The notes beneath the pieces are model-generated. The model searched no databases, was not told the DNA's origin, and was given only the letters and a program-made list of their open reading frames with translations. From Rheinheimera aquimaris (lineage in GTDB: Bacteria; Pseudomonadota; Gammaproteobacteria; Enterobacterales; Alteromonadaceae), in assembly GCF_020531985.1 (NCBI RefSeq), contig NZ_JAJAVQ010000002.1, positions 124,001 to 188,000 of the forward strand: a stretch of 64,000 nucleotides of DNA, in the 5' to 3' direction. The position numbers and the translations under genes were made by a program. Positions 1 to 9,379 of the stretch are shown piece by piece. The stretch's first letter is position 1; every line of letters begins with the position of its first letter.

Positions 1-690
1 GCCATCCCAATTTAGCAAATTGCCGCTTTGCTTTGCTGTTAGCTCTTGCGCCACTTTGGCTAAACGTTCGGCGGTGGCAGCCGGGGTTTGTAGTTGGCCT
101 TCGGGTAGGTTGGCTTGAAAGGGCGCCGATAACGCAGTGTCGGTGGTACCGGGATGAACACTTACAATAGCGGCGGTTTTATTTAACCGGCCTACTTCAA
201 TGCTGAGGTTTTTAATCAGCATATTCAGCGCCGCTTTGCTGATGCGGTAGCTGTACCAGCCGCCAAGGGCGTTATCGCCGATACTGCCAACCTTGGCGCT
301 CAGCGTCAGCAGTTTTACCGCTGGCTGTTTGCACAAATAACTAAATAGTAACTTTAGATACAATGCCGGTATCTGCACATTGCTGGAAAAGCGTGCAGTT
401 AACACGTCGATATCGAGCTGGCGGATGGTTTTTTCCGGCATGGCGTGCTTGTCGTGCAGTACACCGTTACAGATAAAAATAATCTCTGGCTGGTGAGTCA
501 GCGCTTCAGCTATCACACTGGCACTGCGCTGCTCGCTGTCTAGCGTATCCTGTAACCATATTAGCTGTGGCTGCGAAGGCGCAGGCTGGCGGCTGATCAC
601 ACTAACCTGTGTGCCGCTGGCAAGGTAGTGCTTCGCTAAAGCGTCTCCTATGCCGCTGCTGCCGCCGATGATCAGTACTGATGCTGTCAT
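1..690 (-). CDS. SDR-family oxidoreductase (C-terminus outside window)
   Basis: The reading frame starts at 690 and runs off the left edge, so about 230 N-terminal residues are visible. The start MTASVLIIGGSSGIG carries the glycine-rich nucleotide-binding turn of short-chain dehydrogenases. Further on are an FICNGVL segment in the NNAG position and a YSYRISK segment giving the Y-x-x-x-K catalytic pair, followed by the usual SVHPGTTDT stretch. This places it in the classical NAD(P)-dependent SDR group, close in layout to small CsgA/C-factor-like proteins; the substrate cannot be read. Its ATG overlaps the stop of the upstream flavoprotein gene by four bases (ATGA), so the two are almost surely co-translated. 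Confidence 0.85.
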   Translation of the reverse strand, partial: MTASVLIIGGSSGIGDALAKHYLASGTQVSVISRQPAPSQPQLIWLQDTLDSEQRSASVIAEALTHQPEIIFICNGVLHDKHAMPEKTIRQLDIDVLTARFSSNVQIPALYLKLLFSYLCKQPAVKLLTLSAKVGSIGDNALGGWYSYRISKAALNMLIKNLSIEVGRLNKTAAIVSVHPGTTDTALSAPFQANLPEGQLQTPAATAERLAKVAQELTAKQSGNLLNWDG

Positions 691-1664
691 GCCAGTATGC
701 TCTGAGCCAGTTGCCTGCCGCTGAGCCAGGCGTTTTCTACCCGGCCACCGTTTAACCAGTCGCCTGCCATGCCAAGTGCCAATTCGGGCAGATGCACGGC
801 GCCCTGTATCGGGTAATCCGGGTTTTGCTGGGCAAAACGCCAGCGGTGATAGTGGCTTACCTGGCCGGTCACGGTTTTGTCTGTCAGACGCTTTAATGCC
901 TGCATCGCATGTTGGGCTATGGTGTCGCCGTCAGCTTCAAGGTGTTGCTGTGAAAACTCGGCAGTGAAATGCAACAACCAGTGCCCGGCGTTACAACGCC
1001 CGGGTTTGGAGCCTTGTCTTGCTGCCCAGCTAAGCTGGCTGTCTTGCTTGAAAAAAATACCGTCAAATGGCCACAGTGGCTGATCTACTTGTATATTGAC
1101 TGCCCAGCAAGGCAATAGCGCTGGCAACTCGAAAAGTTTGCTCAGTGTCTGGTTAGATGGCAATACAGGGTTTAGCAGCGCAGCGGCTTGCTGCTGGGGG
1201 ATGGCCAGGATCAGCTTGCTAAAGCGGCCGATAAAAGCGCCGTTACTGTGTAGCAGCCAGTGCTGGCCATCAAACTGAATATGGTCAATCTGGCAACCTA
1301 AGCTAACGTCAACATTACCCAGCAACCGGGTAACGGGCGCCTGCATCGAGGGCATACCGATATAGCGTAGCGTGTCATCCGGTGATGCCTGCGGGCCTTC
1401 TGCAGTAACTTGTGCCAGGCGGCCGTACCAGTGCGTTACGATGCCACTACTTAACCATTGCTGGCACTGGGTTTTGAAAGCGGGATCACGGGCAGTAAAG
1501 TACTGTGCGCCTAAATCAAGATAGCCATGCTCGGTGCGTTTGCTGCTCATTCGGCCACCGGCACGGCGGCCTTTATCAAACACTACAACCTGCTGGCCCT
1601 GCTCTGTCAGTACGGCAGCACAGGCTGCGCCTGCGATACCGGCACCGATAATTGCAATTGTCAC
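687..1664 (-). CDS. Renalase-like FAD/NAD(P)-dependent oxidoreductase
   Basis: The 325-residue protein opens with MTIAIIGAGIAGAACAAVL, a textbook Rossmann GxGxxG dinucleotide-binding fold, followed by VVVFDKGRRAGGRMSS, the RxGGRxxS motif of the amine-oxidase/renalase branch. The C-terminal ALGMAGDWLNGGRVENAWLSG segment is the second FAD-contact motif (GD...GxVExAxxSG). It has no signal peptide and is probably a cytosolic flavoprotein. Bacterial renalase-like proteins oxidise off-pathway dihydronicotinamide isomers, but the substrate here is an inference from family only. It is followed with a 4-base overlap by an SDR oxidoreductase, suggesting a two-gene redox operon. Confidence 0.85.
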   Translation of the reverse strand: MTIAIIGAGIAGAACAAVLTEQGQQVVVFDKGRRAGGRMSSKRTEHGYLDLGAQYFTARDPAFKTQCQQWLSSGIVTHWYGRLAQVTAEGPQASPDDTLRYIGMPSMQAPVTRLLGNVDVSLGCQIDHIQFDGQHWLLHSNGAFIGRFSKLILAIPQQQAAALLNPVLPSNQTLSKLFELPALLPCWAVNIQVDQPLWPFDGIFFKQDSQLSWAARQGSKPGRCNAGHWLLHFTAEFSQQHLEADGDTIAQHAMQALKRLTDKTVTGQVSHYHRWRFAQQNPDYPIQGAVHLPELALGMAGDWLNGGRVENAWLSGRQLAQSILA

Positions 1665-1732
1665 GCCCTGTCCTCTTTATGTGTTGCTTTGAACAGGGTA
1701 CGCATAGTGTGGGTGGGGCGATCAGATAAAAA

Positions 1733-2203
1733 TCAGTGTTGAGGTAACAGCTCGGCCGGTAGCTCCCAACTGGTGGTAAGTGTATCACCCTGCCAGGTTT
1801 GCAGGGTTAACCAGACTTTGTCAGCAGCGGTCAGCGTTTTCGGTGCAATGGCATGCACATGCTGGCCATGGCGGCTACCATGCAGTATACCTTCCTCACC
1901 CTGCTGCAGCTGTGCCAGCGGCAATGCTTGGGGGCCAATATTCAGATAGCCCTGACGAATGGCTCCGATATCGCCCTTACTGAACATCAGCATAAAGTCT
2001 TTTACGTACTCATCATGATGCGCGTAGGGTGGTTTCAGGTTCAGCGGCATAGGCGCAATTTCAAAGTCGCCCACTTGCTGTGCAGGCCAGGCGGGCGGGA
2101 ACTCAGGTGTCAGCGACTGATACAAAAACCAGAATGGCAGCACCAGCACCAAGCCATTCAGTTTGTACTTGTGACGTTGCCAGAAGGTGTTACTGCGCGC
2201 CAT
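1733..2203 (-). CDS. Membrane-anchored hypothetical protein paired with PepSY protein
   Basis: A 156-residue protein with one N-terminal membrane anchor (about residues 14-30, NGLVLVLPFWFLYQSL) and a periplasmic domain containing histidine pairs (AHHDEY near 62, HGSRHGQHVHA near 109-118) that could bind metal. No family is recognised with certainty; proteins of this kind often follow PepSY iron-related membrane genes. Its start overlaps the end of the PepSY gene by 14 bases, so both are translated from one message. The divergent TonB receptor and Fur-like boxes upstream imply a part in ferric-siderophore handling, but that is inferred from context only. Confidence 0.7.
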   Translation of the reverse strand: MARSNTFWQRHKYKLNGLVLVLPFWFLYQSLTPEFPPAWPAQQVGDFEIAPMPLNLKPPYAHHDEYVKDFMLMFSKGDIGAIRQGYLNIGPQALPLAQLQQGEEGILHGSRHGQHVHAIAPKTLTAADKVWLTLQTWQGDTLTTSWELPAELLPQH

Positions 2204-3341
2204 GGTTCACCTCCGTCAGGGTGGCAGCTTTGCGGCTTTCCCGCACTGCTTTCACGGTGCGGCTGCCCCAAATCATAAAACCGGTAATCGACATGCCGGA
2301 TAACATCAGCCCGAACAGGAACCAGATGGCTTTAGTCCAGATACCGCCAATAGTGCCGTAGTGCAATGGATCGGCAATATGCATCACCGTTTGCAGCGCA
2401 GTCATCGTAGCCGGGGTTTTTTCGTGGGCAATATCGCCGGTCCAGGGGTTAATGCTCAGCGTGTAGGCTTGTTCGTCATAAAAAATATGGTCGCCGCCAC
2501 CCATTAAGGTATACATACCGCGGTTATGCTCAGGCAGCATCAGGTAGCTTGGCCTGAAATCCGGGTAGCGCTGTAAGGTTTTTTGCATGGCATCAGCGAA
2601 GCTGAACGGTGGCATTTGTGTTGTTGCTGATAATTGTTCGGCACTGACCAGCGGCGCATGTGGTTCAATATCAATATCGGCATGCCACATCACGGCCTGC
2701 ACCAGATACCATAAACCGGTGGCACTCATGACGATTAAAAACCAGATCGACCAGACACCCGCCAGGCGGTGTAAGTCGGTCAGTATGGTTTTCTTGCCCT
2801 GATGTAAGCGAACCTTAGGCTGGGTAAAGCTGCGCCAGAAGTTTTTATAGATAATGAGGCCGGTCACTAAAGCTCCCAGCATCACCAGCGCCATTGCCGA
2901 TACCAGGTAATAGCCCACGCTGTAACTGCCGGGCCACGGAAATAACAGCCAGCCATGCAGGCTGCGCATAAAGCCGATAAAGGTAATGCCTTCATTTATC
3001 TGCTGAATGTCACCGGTGTATTGATTGATATAAGCCAGTGCATAAGGCTTGTCATGATCAGTGAACGCCACCGCATTGACCAGATAAGGTTCAAACGCCA
3101 TCACCATACTAACGTCGGCTGTCGGGTAGGCTTGCTGCACCGTTGCCACCAGTTCTGCCGCCGGTTTCGCGGGCAGATTATCCGGGTTGGCCGCACGTGA
3201 TGCCGGGTTGGTCAGCCAGGTCAGTTCATGGCTGAATACGGCGATGGTGCCGGTTAAACAGACAAAACAAAAAATCAGCCATATTGGCAATGAAAACCAG
3301 CCATGTAGCTGAAACCAAAAACGATTGCTGAGTTTTGCCAT
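2190..3341 (-). CDS. PepSY-associated transmembrane protein (siderophore-iron reductase type)
   Basis: The 383-residue inner-membrane protein has the PepSY_TM layout: a first membrane helix after FWFQLHGWFSLPIWLIF (residues 7-35), a long periplasmic part, two central helices near 135-165 and 190-215, and a last helix near 340-365. Conserved histidines in LHGW and at helix edges (HGW, DLHRLAG, MHIADPLHYG) resemble those thought to bind haem in this family. Family members sit beside TonB-dependent siderophore receptors and are proposed to reduce or release ferric iron in the periplasm. It is divergent from such a receptor (3494-5635), with Fur-like boxes in the shared 152-bp gap, and its last bases overlap the next gene. 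Confidence 0.85.
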   Translation of the reverse strand: MAKLSNRFWFQLHGWFSLPIWLIFCFVCLTGTIAVFSHELTWLTNPASRAANPDNLPAKPAAELVATVQQAYPTADVSMVMAFEPYLVNAVAFTDHDKPYALAYINQYTGDIQQINEGITFIGFMRSLHGWLLFPWPGSYSVGYYLVSAMALVMLGALVTGLIIYKNFWRSFTQPKVRLHQGKKTILTDLHRLAGVWSIWFLIVMSATGLWYLVQAVMWHADIDIEPHAPLVSAEQLSATTQMPPFSFADAMQKTLQRYPDFRPSYLMLPEHNRGMYTLMGGGDHIFYDEQAYTLSINPWTGDIAHEKTPATMTALQTVMHIADPLHYGTIGGIWTKAIWFLFGLMLSGMSITGFMIWGSRTVKAVRESRKAATLTEVNHGAQ

Positions 3342-3396
3342 GACGCTGCTGCCTGTGAAGAAAACGATGTACCTTAATTCATGCCGCCATATTAAT

Positions 3397-3415
3397 GTTA
3401 ATAAGAATAATTATC
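3397..3415. promoter_or_regulatory. Fur-box-like operator 1
   Basis: The 19-mer matches the classical Fur box (GATAATGATAATCATTATC) at 15 of 19 positions. It lies between the divergent PepSY gene (start 3341) and the TonB receptor (start 3494), where it could repress both under iron-replete conditions. Confidence 0.6.
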
Positions 3416-3428
3416 AACCTGTGTTGTA

Positions 3429-3450
3429 ATTGATATTGATTCTCAATTAG
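3429..3450. promoter_or_regulatory. Fur-box-like operator 2
   Basis: A second AT-rich site built on tgatattgattctcaatta, with inverted TTGAT/CTCAA-like halves. It matches the Fur consensus at 12 of 19 positions, about 45 bp before the receptor start. It is weaker than the site at 3397-3415; the two together suggest extended Fur binding. Confidence 0.45.
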
Positions 3451-3493
3451 AATATTGGACTCATTTTAAAGACAGCCACAGGAATGGGTATAT

Positions 3494-5635
3494 ATGAAGT
3501 ATTCGATACTTGCCGCCGGTGTTGCCACAGCGCTGACATTTCCGCTTAGTGCGCAACAACAAACCACCACCAATAATGAAGAGGCCGTTGAAGTTATTAC
3601 CGTTAAAAGTTCACGCGGCTTAATTTCCTACGTTAGTGCCTCGGGCGCAAAATCAGACACTCCCATTATCGAAACGCCGCTGTCGGTGTCTGTGCTGACT
3701 GAAGAGCGAATAGCTGATCTGGGTGCTCTGACGGTACAGGACGCACTGGGTTATGTTGCTGGTTTGTACAATGGCCCTTATGGCCTGGATACGCGGGGTG
3801 ACTGGTCGCAAATTCGTGGTGTGTCACCGGTACAGTATCTGGATGGCTTAAAGTCGCTGTTTGGCTATTACAATAACGTGCGGATTGCGCCTTATGCACT
3901 GCAACAAATTGAAATTTTAAAAGGCCCCAGCTCAGTGTTGTATGGTCAGGGGTCCACTGGCGGTATTGTTAACCTGGTCAGTAAAAAGCCTGAGCCGGTT
4001 ACCAGTGGTCAGTTGTGGGCACAGCTGGGTAATTATTCGCGTAAACAGTTGGCCGGTGATATTACCGGCGCGCTGAATAACGACGCCTCACTGCAGGGCC
4101 GGATGGTCGCATTGTGGCGTGACAGTGATACCCAGACTGATTTTGTGCCAGACAACAGCGTTGTATTGGCGCCGTCGCTAAGCTGGCAGGCAAGTGATGC
4201 GACCAAGCTGACGCTACTGGTTAATCATCAGCAAAACGAAGCCGGCTCCAGCACGCAGTTTTTTCCGCATCTGGGCACTATTTTGCCAAACGAATTTGGT
4301 CAGATCCCGAGCAACCGCTTTGTCTCCGAGCCGGGGTTTGATAAGTACGATACCGAGCAAACGTCTGTGACGGCGATAGTTGAACACGATTTATCCGCTG
4401 ACTGGCAGCTGCGCTTAGCCAGTCGTTACAGCGACAGCCATGCGGATTACCATACAATGTACGGCTGGCCGCCGGTGTTTCAGGACGATAACCGCACTAT
4501 AAAGCGCTTGTCTTATGTTAGTTCCGCTGACTCGCGCAGCCTGACCAGCGATTTACAACTGCACGGCAATCTGCAAACCGGCATTATTGAACATAAACTG
4601 GTGGCCGGTTTTGATTATCAGCATGCATATACTGACAACGACTACGTCTATGGCGATGGCGGTTTGCTGGATTTGTACAACCCGGTATACGGTCAGGCCC
4701 CGGCGCAGCCCGGCAAAGCCGATGTTGCCGACCTACCCGCAACGATGAATTATCAACGCGGCCTGTATTTACAGGACAATATGAAAATTGCCGGGAAATT
4801 GCTGGTATCGGCGGCGATAAGGCGTGATAAAGCGACAACCAACCCTGAGCAGGCTGACGCGGCCAGCCAATATGCCACTACAGGCCGGCTCGGGTTTATG
4901 TATTTGTTTGATAATGGTATTTCACCCTATATCAGTTTCAGTGAATCGTTTGAGCCTTTGCTGGGCAATGATGCTTACGGCAAAGCCTTTGTGCCGAAAA
5001 AAGGTGAGCAATGGGAAGCAGGGGTTAAATACCAGCCGGCAGGCACTGAGCATTTACTAACCGCTGCCGTCTATCAGGTAAAAGAGCAAAACCGCACTAC
5101 CAGCTTGTCAGCCGAACAGGCAGCAGATCCGGCTATCGTTAATCCGAATGGCCAGATCCAGGATGGCGAAGTAACGTCCAAAGGCGTTGAGCTGGAAGCT
5201 CAGCTGGCCTGGGAAGAATTGGATATCTACGCCAGCTATGCCTATATCGATGCCTATGTCAGCCAGAGCAATACGTTAGGTGAGCAGGGCGCGACGTTAT
5301 CGGCACAGCCAGAGCATCTGGCGTCAATCTGGGCCACCTGGCGCCCGGCAACGCTGGAAAACTGGCAATTTGGCGCCGGTGCGCGTTATGTGGGGGAAAC
5401 CTCAGACGGCACAGCTTATGTTGAGCAGGCCGGTGTAGTGCTGAATGAACCGTTGACCACGGCAAGTTACACCTTGTTTGATGCCATGGTTGGCTATAAT
5501 TTTGGTAAATACCAGCTCAGCCTGCAGGCGCAGAACATTACTGATAAAACGGTAATTACGTCCTGCCTGGCGCGGGGTGATTGCTTCTACGGCCAGCGCC
5601 GTGCTGTCAGCGCTAATTTGCGGTATAACTTCTAA
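3494..5635 (+). CDS. TonB-dependent siderophore receptor
   Basis: A 713-residue outer-membrane receptor. A signal peptide (residues 1-20, ending PLSAQ) is followed by a TonB box-like segment EVITVKS (about 33-39). The plug domain (about 55-165) has IETPLSVSVLTEERI, IRGVSPVQYLDG and the conserved IEILKGPSSVLYGQGSTGGIVN. The rest is a 22-strand beta-barrel ending in the aromatic-terminal strand ...SANLRYNF. The plug motifs place it with FpvA/FhuA-type ferric siderophore receptors; the ligand is not readable. Two Fur-like boxes lie upstream and a PepSY membrane protein is divergent, a typical iron-uptake pairing. It ends at a hairpin terminator shared with the convergent receptor. Confidence 0.92.
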   Translation: MKYSILAAGVATALTFPLSAQQQTTTNNEEAVEVITVKSSRGLISYVSASGAKSDTPIIETPLSVSVLTEERIADLGALTVQDALGYVAGLYNGPYGLDTRGDWSQIRGVSPVQYLDGLKSLFGYYNNVRIAPYALQQIEILKGPSSVLYGQGSTGGIVNLVSKKPEPVTSGQLWAQLGNYSRKQLAGDITGALNNDASLQGRMVALWRDSDTQTDFVPDNSVVLAPSLSWQASDATKLTLLVNHQQNEAGSSTQFFPHLGTILPNEFGQIPSNRFVSEPGFDKYDTEQTSVTAIVEHDLSADWQLRLASRYSDSHADYHTMYGWPPVFQDDNRTIKRLSYVSSADSRSLTSDLQLHGNLQTGIIEHKLVAGFDYQHAYTDNDYVYGDGGLLDLYNPVYGQAPAQPGKADVADLPATMNYQRGLYLQDNMKIAGKLLVSAAIRRDKATTNPEQADAASQYATTGRLGFMYLFDNGISPYISFSESFEPLLGNDAYGKAFVPKKGEQWEAGVKYQPAGTEHLLTAAVYQVKEQNRTTSLSAEQAADPAIVNPNGQIQDGEVTSKGVELEAQLAWEELDIYASYAYIDAYVSQSNTLGEQGATLSAQPEHLASIWATWRPATLENWQFGAGARYVGETSDGTAYVEQAGVVLNEPLTTASYTLFDAMVGYNFGKYQLSLQAQNITDKTVITSCLARGDCFYGQRRAVSANLRYNF

Positions 5636-5650
5636 GTAATTGGATAATAA

Positions 5651-5676
5651 AAAAAGGCCGCAATTGCGGCCTTTTT
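5651..5676. terminator. Bidirectional rho-independent terminator
   Basis: The stem aggccgcaattgcggcct is flanked by an A-run on the left and a T-run on the right, so it works in both directions. It separates the two convergent TonB receptor genes (ending at 5635 and 5694). Confidence 0.85.
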
Positions 5677-5693
5677 CATTGTCAGCATTTAGC

Positions 5694-7829
5694 TTAGAAC
5701 GACCAGGTTGCACCCAGGCTGAAATTACGTGGTGAACCGTAATTGTATTGTTGCGTCAAACCACTGTAGTAGGTTTTGTCGAACAGGTTATGCACGTTCA
5801 GCTGCAGTGACAGCTGTTTGTTCACTTCATAACGGGCCATCAGATTGGTCAGTACATAGCTGTCCTGCTCTACACGATAGGAAAGACCAGAAACCGGTAA
5901 CGTCATCACATCACTGTAAGACTCACTCTCCCAGCTTAAACCGCCACCTACCGTCAGGCCGGCCAGCATGTCGGCAAACTCGTAGGTAGAAAACAGGTTA
6001 AGTTTTTTACGCGGATGGTTGGCATTGATATCTACGCCGTTACGGTCTTCGGCTGTAAACTGCGAATAACCTGCGCTGATATTCCAGCTTTCATTTACCC
6101 TACCGATAACTTCAACTTCAAAGCCTTTGCTTTCAGCGCCTTTAGCGGCAAAAGAGGGGAAGAAATTATTGGCAGGATCATTGTAATCGTTGTCAGCCTG
6201 CGCCAGGTTATCTTGCTCAATGCGGAACAACGCGAAGGCTGTTTGCAGCGCACCATCGAGGTAACTGCTTTTTACACCAATTTCCTGGTTGCTGCCGATG
6301 ATAGGGTCAAGGGAATTACCATTGCGGTCGTACGCGTCCTGCGGTGTAAAAATTTCTGTATGGCTGACATACAGCATATGGTTTTCAGCTACCTGATATG
6401 TCAGGCCAACATAGGGCACAAATTCGTCATCGCCAAAATCCAACTCAGCGCCATAGTTCAGGCCCTGACGTTGCCATTCTGTATAGCGCCCACCGGCAAT
6501 CAGCTTTACCTGCTCGGTTACTGCAAAGCGTGTTGCCAGATAAATACCCAGCTGATCTGTATCCAGATTAACCGCCTGGTCCGGCGTTGCCGCCCAGGCT
6601 GGCTCAGCGACGCTACCGTTCCACTGATAAAAGTTACCGGTACCTGGCCATACCAAAGCAGCATAGGTTTTCACTTCAGATTGCTGACGGCTGTCCAGCG
6701 CGCCAACGACAAACTCGTGTTCACGGCCCAGCAGGCTGTAGCTGCCTTGCAACTGGATGTCCACGCTGGTTTGTTTGCTAAAACCTTCACTGTTATAAGG
6801 CCAGGCAATTAAGCCCTCGCCCGTGTCTTTATCAGCCGCGCCGTAGATATACAACAAGCGGGTATCGGCGGTGTTCTTATTGTGGTTCAGGTTAACCTTC
6901 AGCTGCCAGCCATTATTGAATTGCTGCGTCAAACTGACGAAATGGTTTTTGCTGGTTGAGTCCCAGCGTGTCCAGTTCGCGGCCGTGGTAGTGCTTCTGT
7001 CCCAGTTGGTTGGGGTGTCATCACTAAATACCGGTGGCAATGCGCCCCAGGTAGATGCCGTAGGGTTGTTGTCCTGATAACTACTGCCTAAGCTCAGTGT
7101 CATGCTGTCGCTCAGATCCGCGTCCAGCACGCCATACAATACGGTTTTGTCTTCTTCCGCCAGATCACGGAAGCTGTCGCTCAGCTCTTTTTTTGCCACT
7201 ATACGCGCACGTACATTACCATCAGCTGTCAATGGCGTGGTGGCATCGGCGGTCAGGTAGCGTCTGTTCCAGCTACCAACACCGCCATTAACATAGCCGG
7301 TCAGTTCGCGGGCGTTGGCATGTTTGCGCACCAAATTAATAGATGCAGACGGTTCGCCGACACCGGTGAGTAAGCCGGTAGCGCCGCGCACCACTTCAAT
7401 ACGTTCATAAATAGCTACATCGGTGATGGTTTCACCTGAGTCGCCAGCCAGGCTCCAGGCCATAGGCACGCCATCGAGCTGAAACTTATCAATATCAAAA
7501 CCACGGGCACTGAAGGTGTTGCGGGTACTGTCAAACGCCTTAGAGGTTAGGCCTGGTGTTTGGGTTACCGCATCCGCAATAGAGCTGATATCCAAATCCT
7601 GAATGCGCTGCGCGGTCATTACGCTGACTGACTGCGGTGTTTCCAGCAGTGTTAAGCCAAGGCCAGTGGCGGTATCGATGGTTTCATTAACCGTATACTG
7701 GCCACGCACGGTAATGGTTTCTACCGCTTTTTCATCTTTATTCTGTGTATCAGCCGCAATAGCGGCGGCTGGCAAGCAGGCCAGTTGCACTGCCAAAGCC
7801 AGTTTTAATTTGTTCATGGTTAACTGCAT
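5694..7829 (-). CDS. TonB-dependent siderophore receptor (FhuE/FpvA-like)
   Basis: I choose the ATG at 7829 (711 residues) because GGAGGTGAGC lies directly before it; an upstream in-frame ATG at 7859 overlaps the region next to the Fur box and has no such site. A signal peptide ends near PAAAIAA, followed by a TonB box-like VETITVRG. The plug shows LLETPQSVSVMTAQRI, FSARGFDIDKFQLDGVP and IEVVRGATGLLTGVGEPSASINLVRK, the last being typical of FhuE/FpvA/FoxA receptors. The barrel ends in ...NFSLGATWSF with a terminal aromatic. The WGALPPVFSDDTPTNWDRS region resembles hydroxamate-siderophore receptors, but the ligand is uncertain. A good Fur-like box lies about 35 bp before the start. Confidence 0.92.
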   Translation of the reverse strand: MQLTMNKLKLALAVQLACLPAAAIAADTQNKDEKAVETITVRGQYTVNETIDTATGLGLTLLETPQSVSVMTAQRIQDLDISSIADAVTQTPGLTSKAFDSTRNTFSARGFDIDKFQLDGVPMAWSLAGDSGETITDVAIYERIEVVRGATGLLTGVGEPSASINLVRKHANARELTGYVNGGVGSWNRRYLTADATTPLTADGNVRARIVAKKELSDSFRDLAEEDKTVLYGVLDADLSDSMTLSLGSSYQDNNPTASTWGALPPVFSDDTPTNWDRSTTTAANWTRWDSTSKNHFVSLTQQFNNGWQLKVNLNHNKNTADTRLLYIYGAADKDTGEGLIAWPYNSEGFSKQTSVDIQLQGSYSLLGREHEFVVGALDSRQQSEVKTYAALVWPGTGNFYQWNGSVAEPAWAATPDQAVNLDTDQLGIYLATRFAVTEQVKLIAGGRYTEWQRQGLNYGAELDFGDDEFVPYVGLTYQVAENHMLYVSHTEIFTPQDAYDRNGNSLDPIIGSNQEIGVKSSYLDGALQTAFALFRIEQDNLAQADNDYNDPANNFFPSFAAKGAESKGFEVEVIGRVNESWNISAGYSQFTAEDRNGVDINANHPRKKLNLFSTYEFADMLAGLTVGGGLSWESESYSDVMTLPVSGLSYRVEQDSYVLTNLMARYEVNKQLSLQLNVHNLFDKTYYSGLTQQYNYGSPRNFSLGATWSF

Positions 7830-7861
7830 GCTCACCTCCAAAAAAGTTCCGATGATCATAC

Positions 7862-7880
7862 ATTAATGATAACCATTATC
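7862..7880. promoter_or_regulatory. Fur box
   Basis: The 19-mer attaatgataaccattatc matches the classical Fur box at 16 of 19 positions and sits just upstream of the receptor gene that starts at 7829 on the minus strand. It is the strongest Fur-like site in the window. Confidence 0.75.
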
Positions 7881-8036
7881 AATACTATTAGTAGCATCAG
7901 CTAAGTAAAATCAGGCTTAACGCGGTTAGATAAAGAAAATTAAACGCAGACGTGACATTTAGCTGATAAATGCAGCTTTTTGCTTGCATCACCCGACGCT
8001 GGCAATATCGCCGGGTGAGCTGGCATCTGCGGGATT

Positions 8037-9344
8037 TCAGCCAAAGCTAAGCACCAGGCTGATAATGACGCCGGTTACCGCTAACTGCAGCAGGCAGTAG
8101 CCCATGATGTCTTTGGCTTTTAAGCCGGCTATCGCCAGTACCGGCAGGGCCCAGAAAGGTTGTATTAGATTGGTCCAGGCATCGCCCCAAGCTACTGCCA
8201 TAGCGATACGGTTGATATCAGCACCCAGCTCCAGTGCAGCGGGTATCATGACCGGTGCCTGCACAGCCCACTGACCACCGCCGGAGGGGACGAAGATATT
8301 GACAATACCGGCACTGATAAAGGTCCAGAACGCCAGTGTTTCTGCACTGGCAAAGCTGACAAACCACTGTGACATGCTCTGGGCCAGGCCTGATTGCACC
8401 ATGATCGCCATAATGCCTGCGTAAAACGGGAACTGAATGACAATACCGGCACCGCCTTTAATCGCCTGTTGCAGGCTGTGTAACAGCCGGCTTGGCGTGC
8501 CGTGCAGTACTATGGCAAGAAACAAAAATAGGTAGTTCACAATATTAAGGTTTAAGCTGCCACCTTTGACAAAATACTGCACCAAGTACGCCAGACCGGC
8601 AAAGCCCACCAGCAGCCCCAGCACGATGCTGTTTTCCAGTTTATCTGCCGGGCGGTTACCCGGGCTTTTTGTATGGGCATCATCACGCAGTTTGGCCGGG
8701 TCGACATAAACACTTTCGTCTGTTTTGGGCTGCATCAGGTAATTGACCAGCGGCACGGCGACAAACAATATAGCTACCAACAGAAGATTAAAGCCGGCAA
8801 AGATAGTGTCGCTGGTGGGAATAACACCAATCTGGCCGGCGGAGAAATGGTTGGGCGTGGCAATGGTTAATGGTACAGAGCCAGCCAGGCCGCCGTGCCA
8901 GACAACAAAGCCGGAGTAGGCGCTTGCCACCAGTAGGCGGTAATCCACTTTTACTTTTTTCGCCAGTGCTTTGGCAAACAGCGCACCGACCACCAACCCA
9001 AAGCCCCAGTTTAGCCAGCTGGCGATAAGCGAAATCAAGCTGACTAACACTATTGCCTGGCTGGCACTGTTGGCCAGTTTTGCCAGCCGGTCGAGTATCC
9101 CCCGCACCAGCGGAGTGTTGGCCAGCATAAAACCGGTAACCAGCACCAGCAGCATTTGCATCGAAAAGCTCAGCAGCCCCCAGAAACCGTCGCCCCAGTA
9201 TTGCAATACCTGCAATGGGCTTTGTTGTTCGAACAGCATAGCTGCGCAGAACACCACTACGCTCAGTAGCAGCACAAAAACATAAGGATCCGGCAGATAG
9301 CGTTCTACCAGTTTAACTAAGGGTTTGGCAGCAGCGTTTAGCAT
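8037..9344 (-). CDS. Short-chain fatty acid transporter, AtoE family
   Basis: A 435-residue polytopic membrane protein with about ten to twelve hydrophobic helices. It begins LVKLVERYLPDPYVFVLLLS, the N-terminal signature of the AtoE/short-chain fatty acid transporter family. Other family stretches are ASWLNWGFGLVVGALFAK, WHGGLAGSVPLTIATPNHF and NIFVPSGGGQWAVQAPVMIPAA. Family members import acetoacetate or butyrate-like acids. No acyl-CoA transferase genes lie beside it, so it is apparently a lone transporter. It is divergent from the kinase gene that starts at 9380, with only 35 bp between them. Confidence 0.88.
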   Translation of the reverse strand: MLNAAAKPLVKLVERYLPDPYVFVLLLSVVVFCAAMLFEQQSPLQVLQYWGDGFWGLLSFSMQMLLVLVTGFMLANTPLVRGILDRLAKLANSASQAIVLVSLISLIASWLNWGFGLVVGALFAKALAKKVKVDYRLLVASAYSGFVVWHGGLAGSVPLTIATPNHFSAGQIGVIPTSDTIFAGFNLLLVAILFVAVPLVNYLMQPKTDESVYVDPAKLRDDAHTKSPGNRPADKLENSIVLGLLVGFAGLAYLVQYFVKGGSLNLNIVNYLFLFLAIVLHGTPSRLLHSLQQAIKGGAGIVIQFPFYAGIMAIMVQSGLAQSMSQWFVSFASAETLAFWTFISAGIVNIFVPSGGGQWAVQAPVMIPAALELGADINRIAMAVAWGDAWTNLIQPFWALPVLAIAGLKAKDIMGYCLLQLAVTGVIISLVLSFG

Positions 9345-9379
9345 AGTAGACTCATTGTTATTGTTTTAAGGAAGGCAAC

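Noticed and set aside
6015..6812. 265-codon open frame on the plus strand
   Set aside because: It lies wholly inside the siderophore receptor gene on the other strand, has no ribosome site and an odd composition (rich in C, I and V); it is a shadow of the receptor codons.
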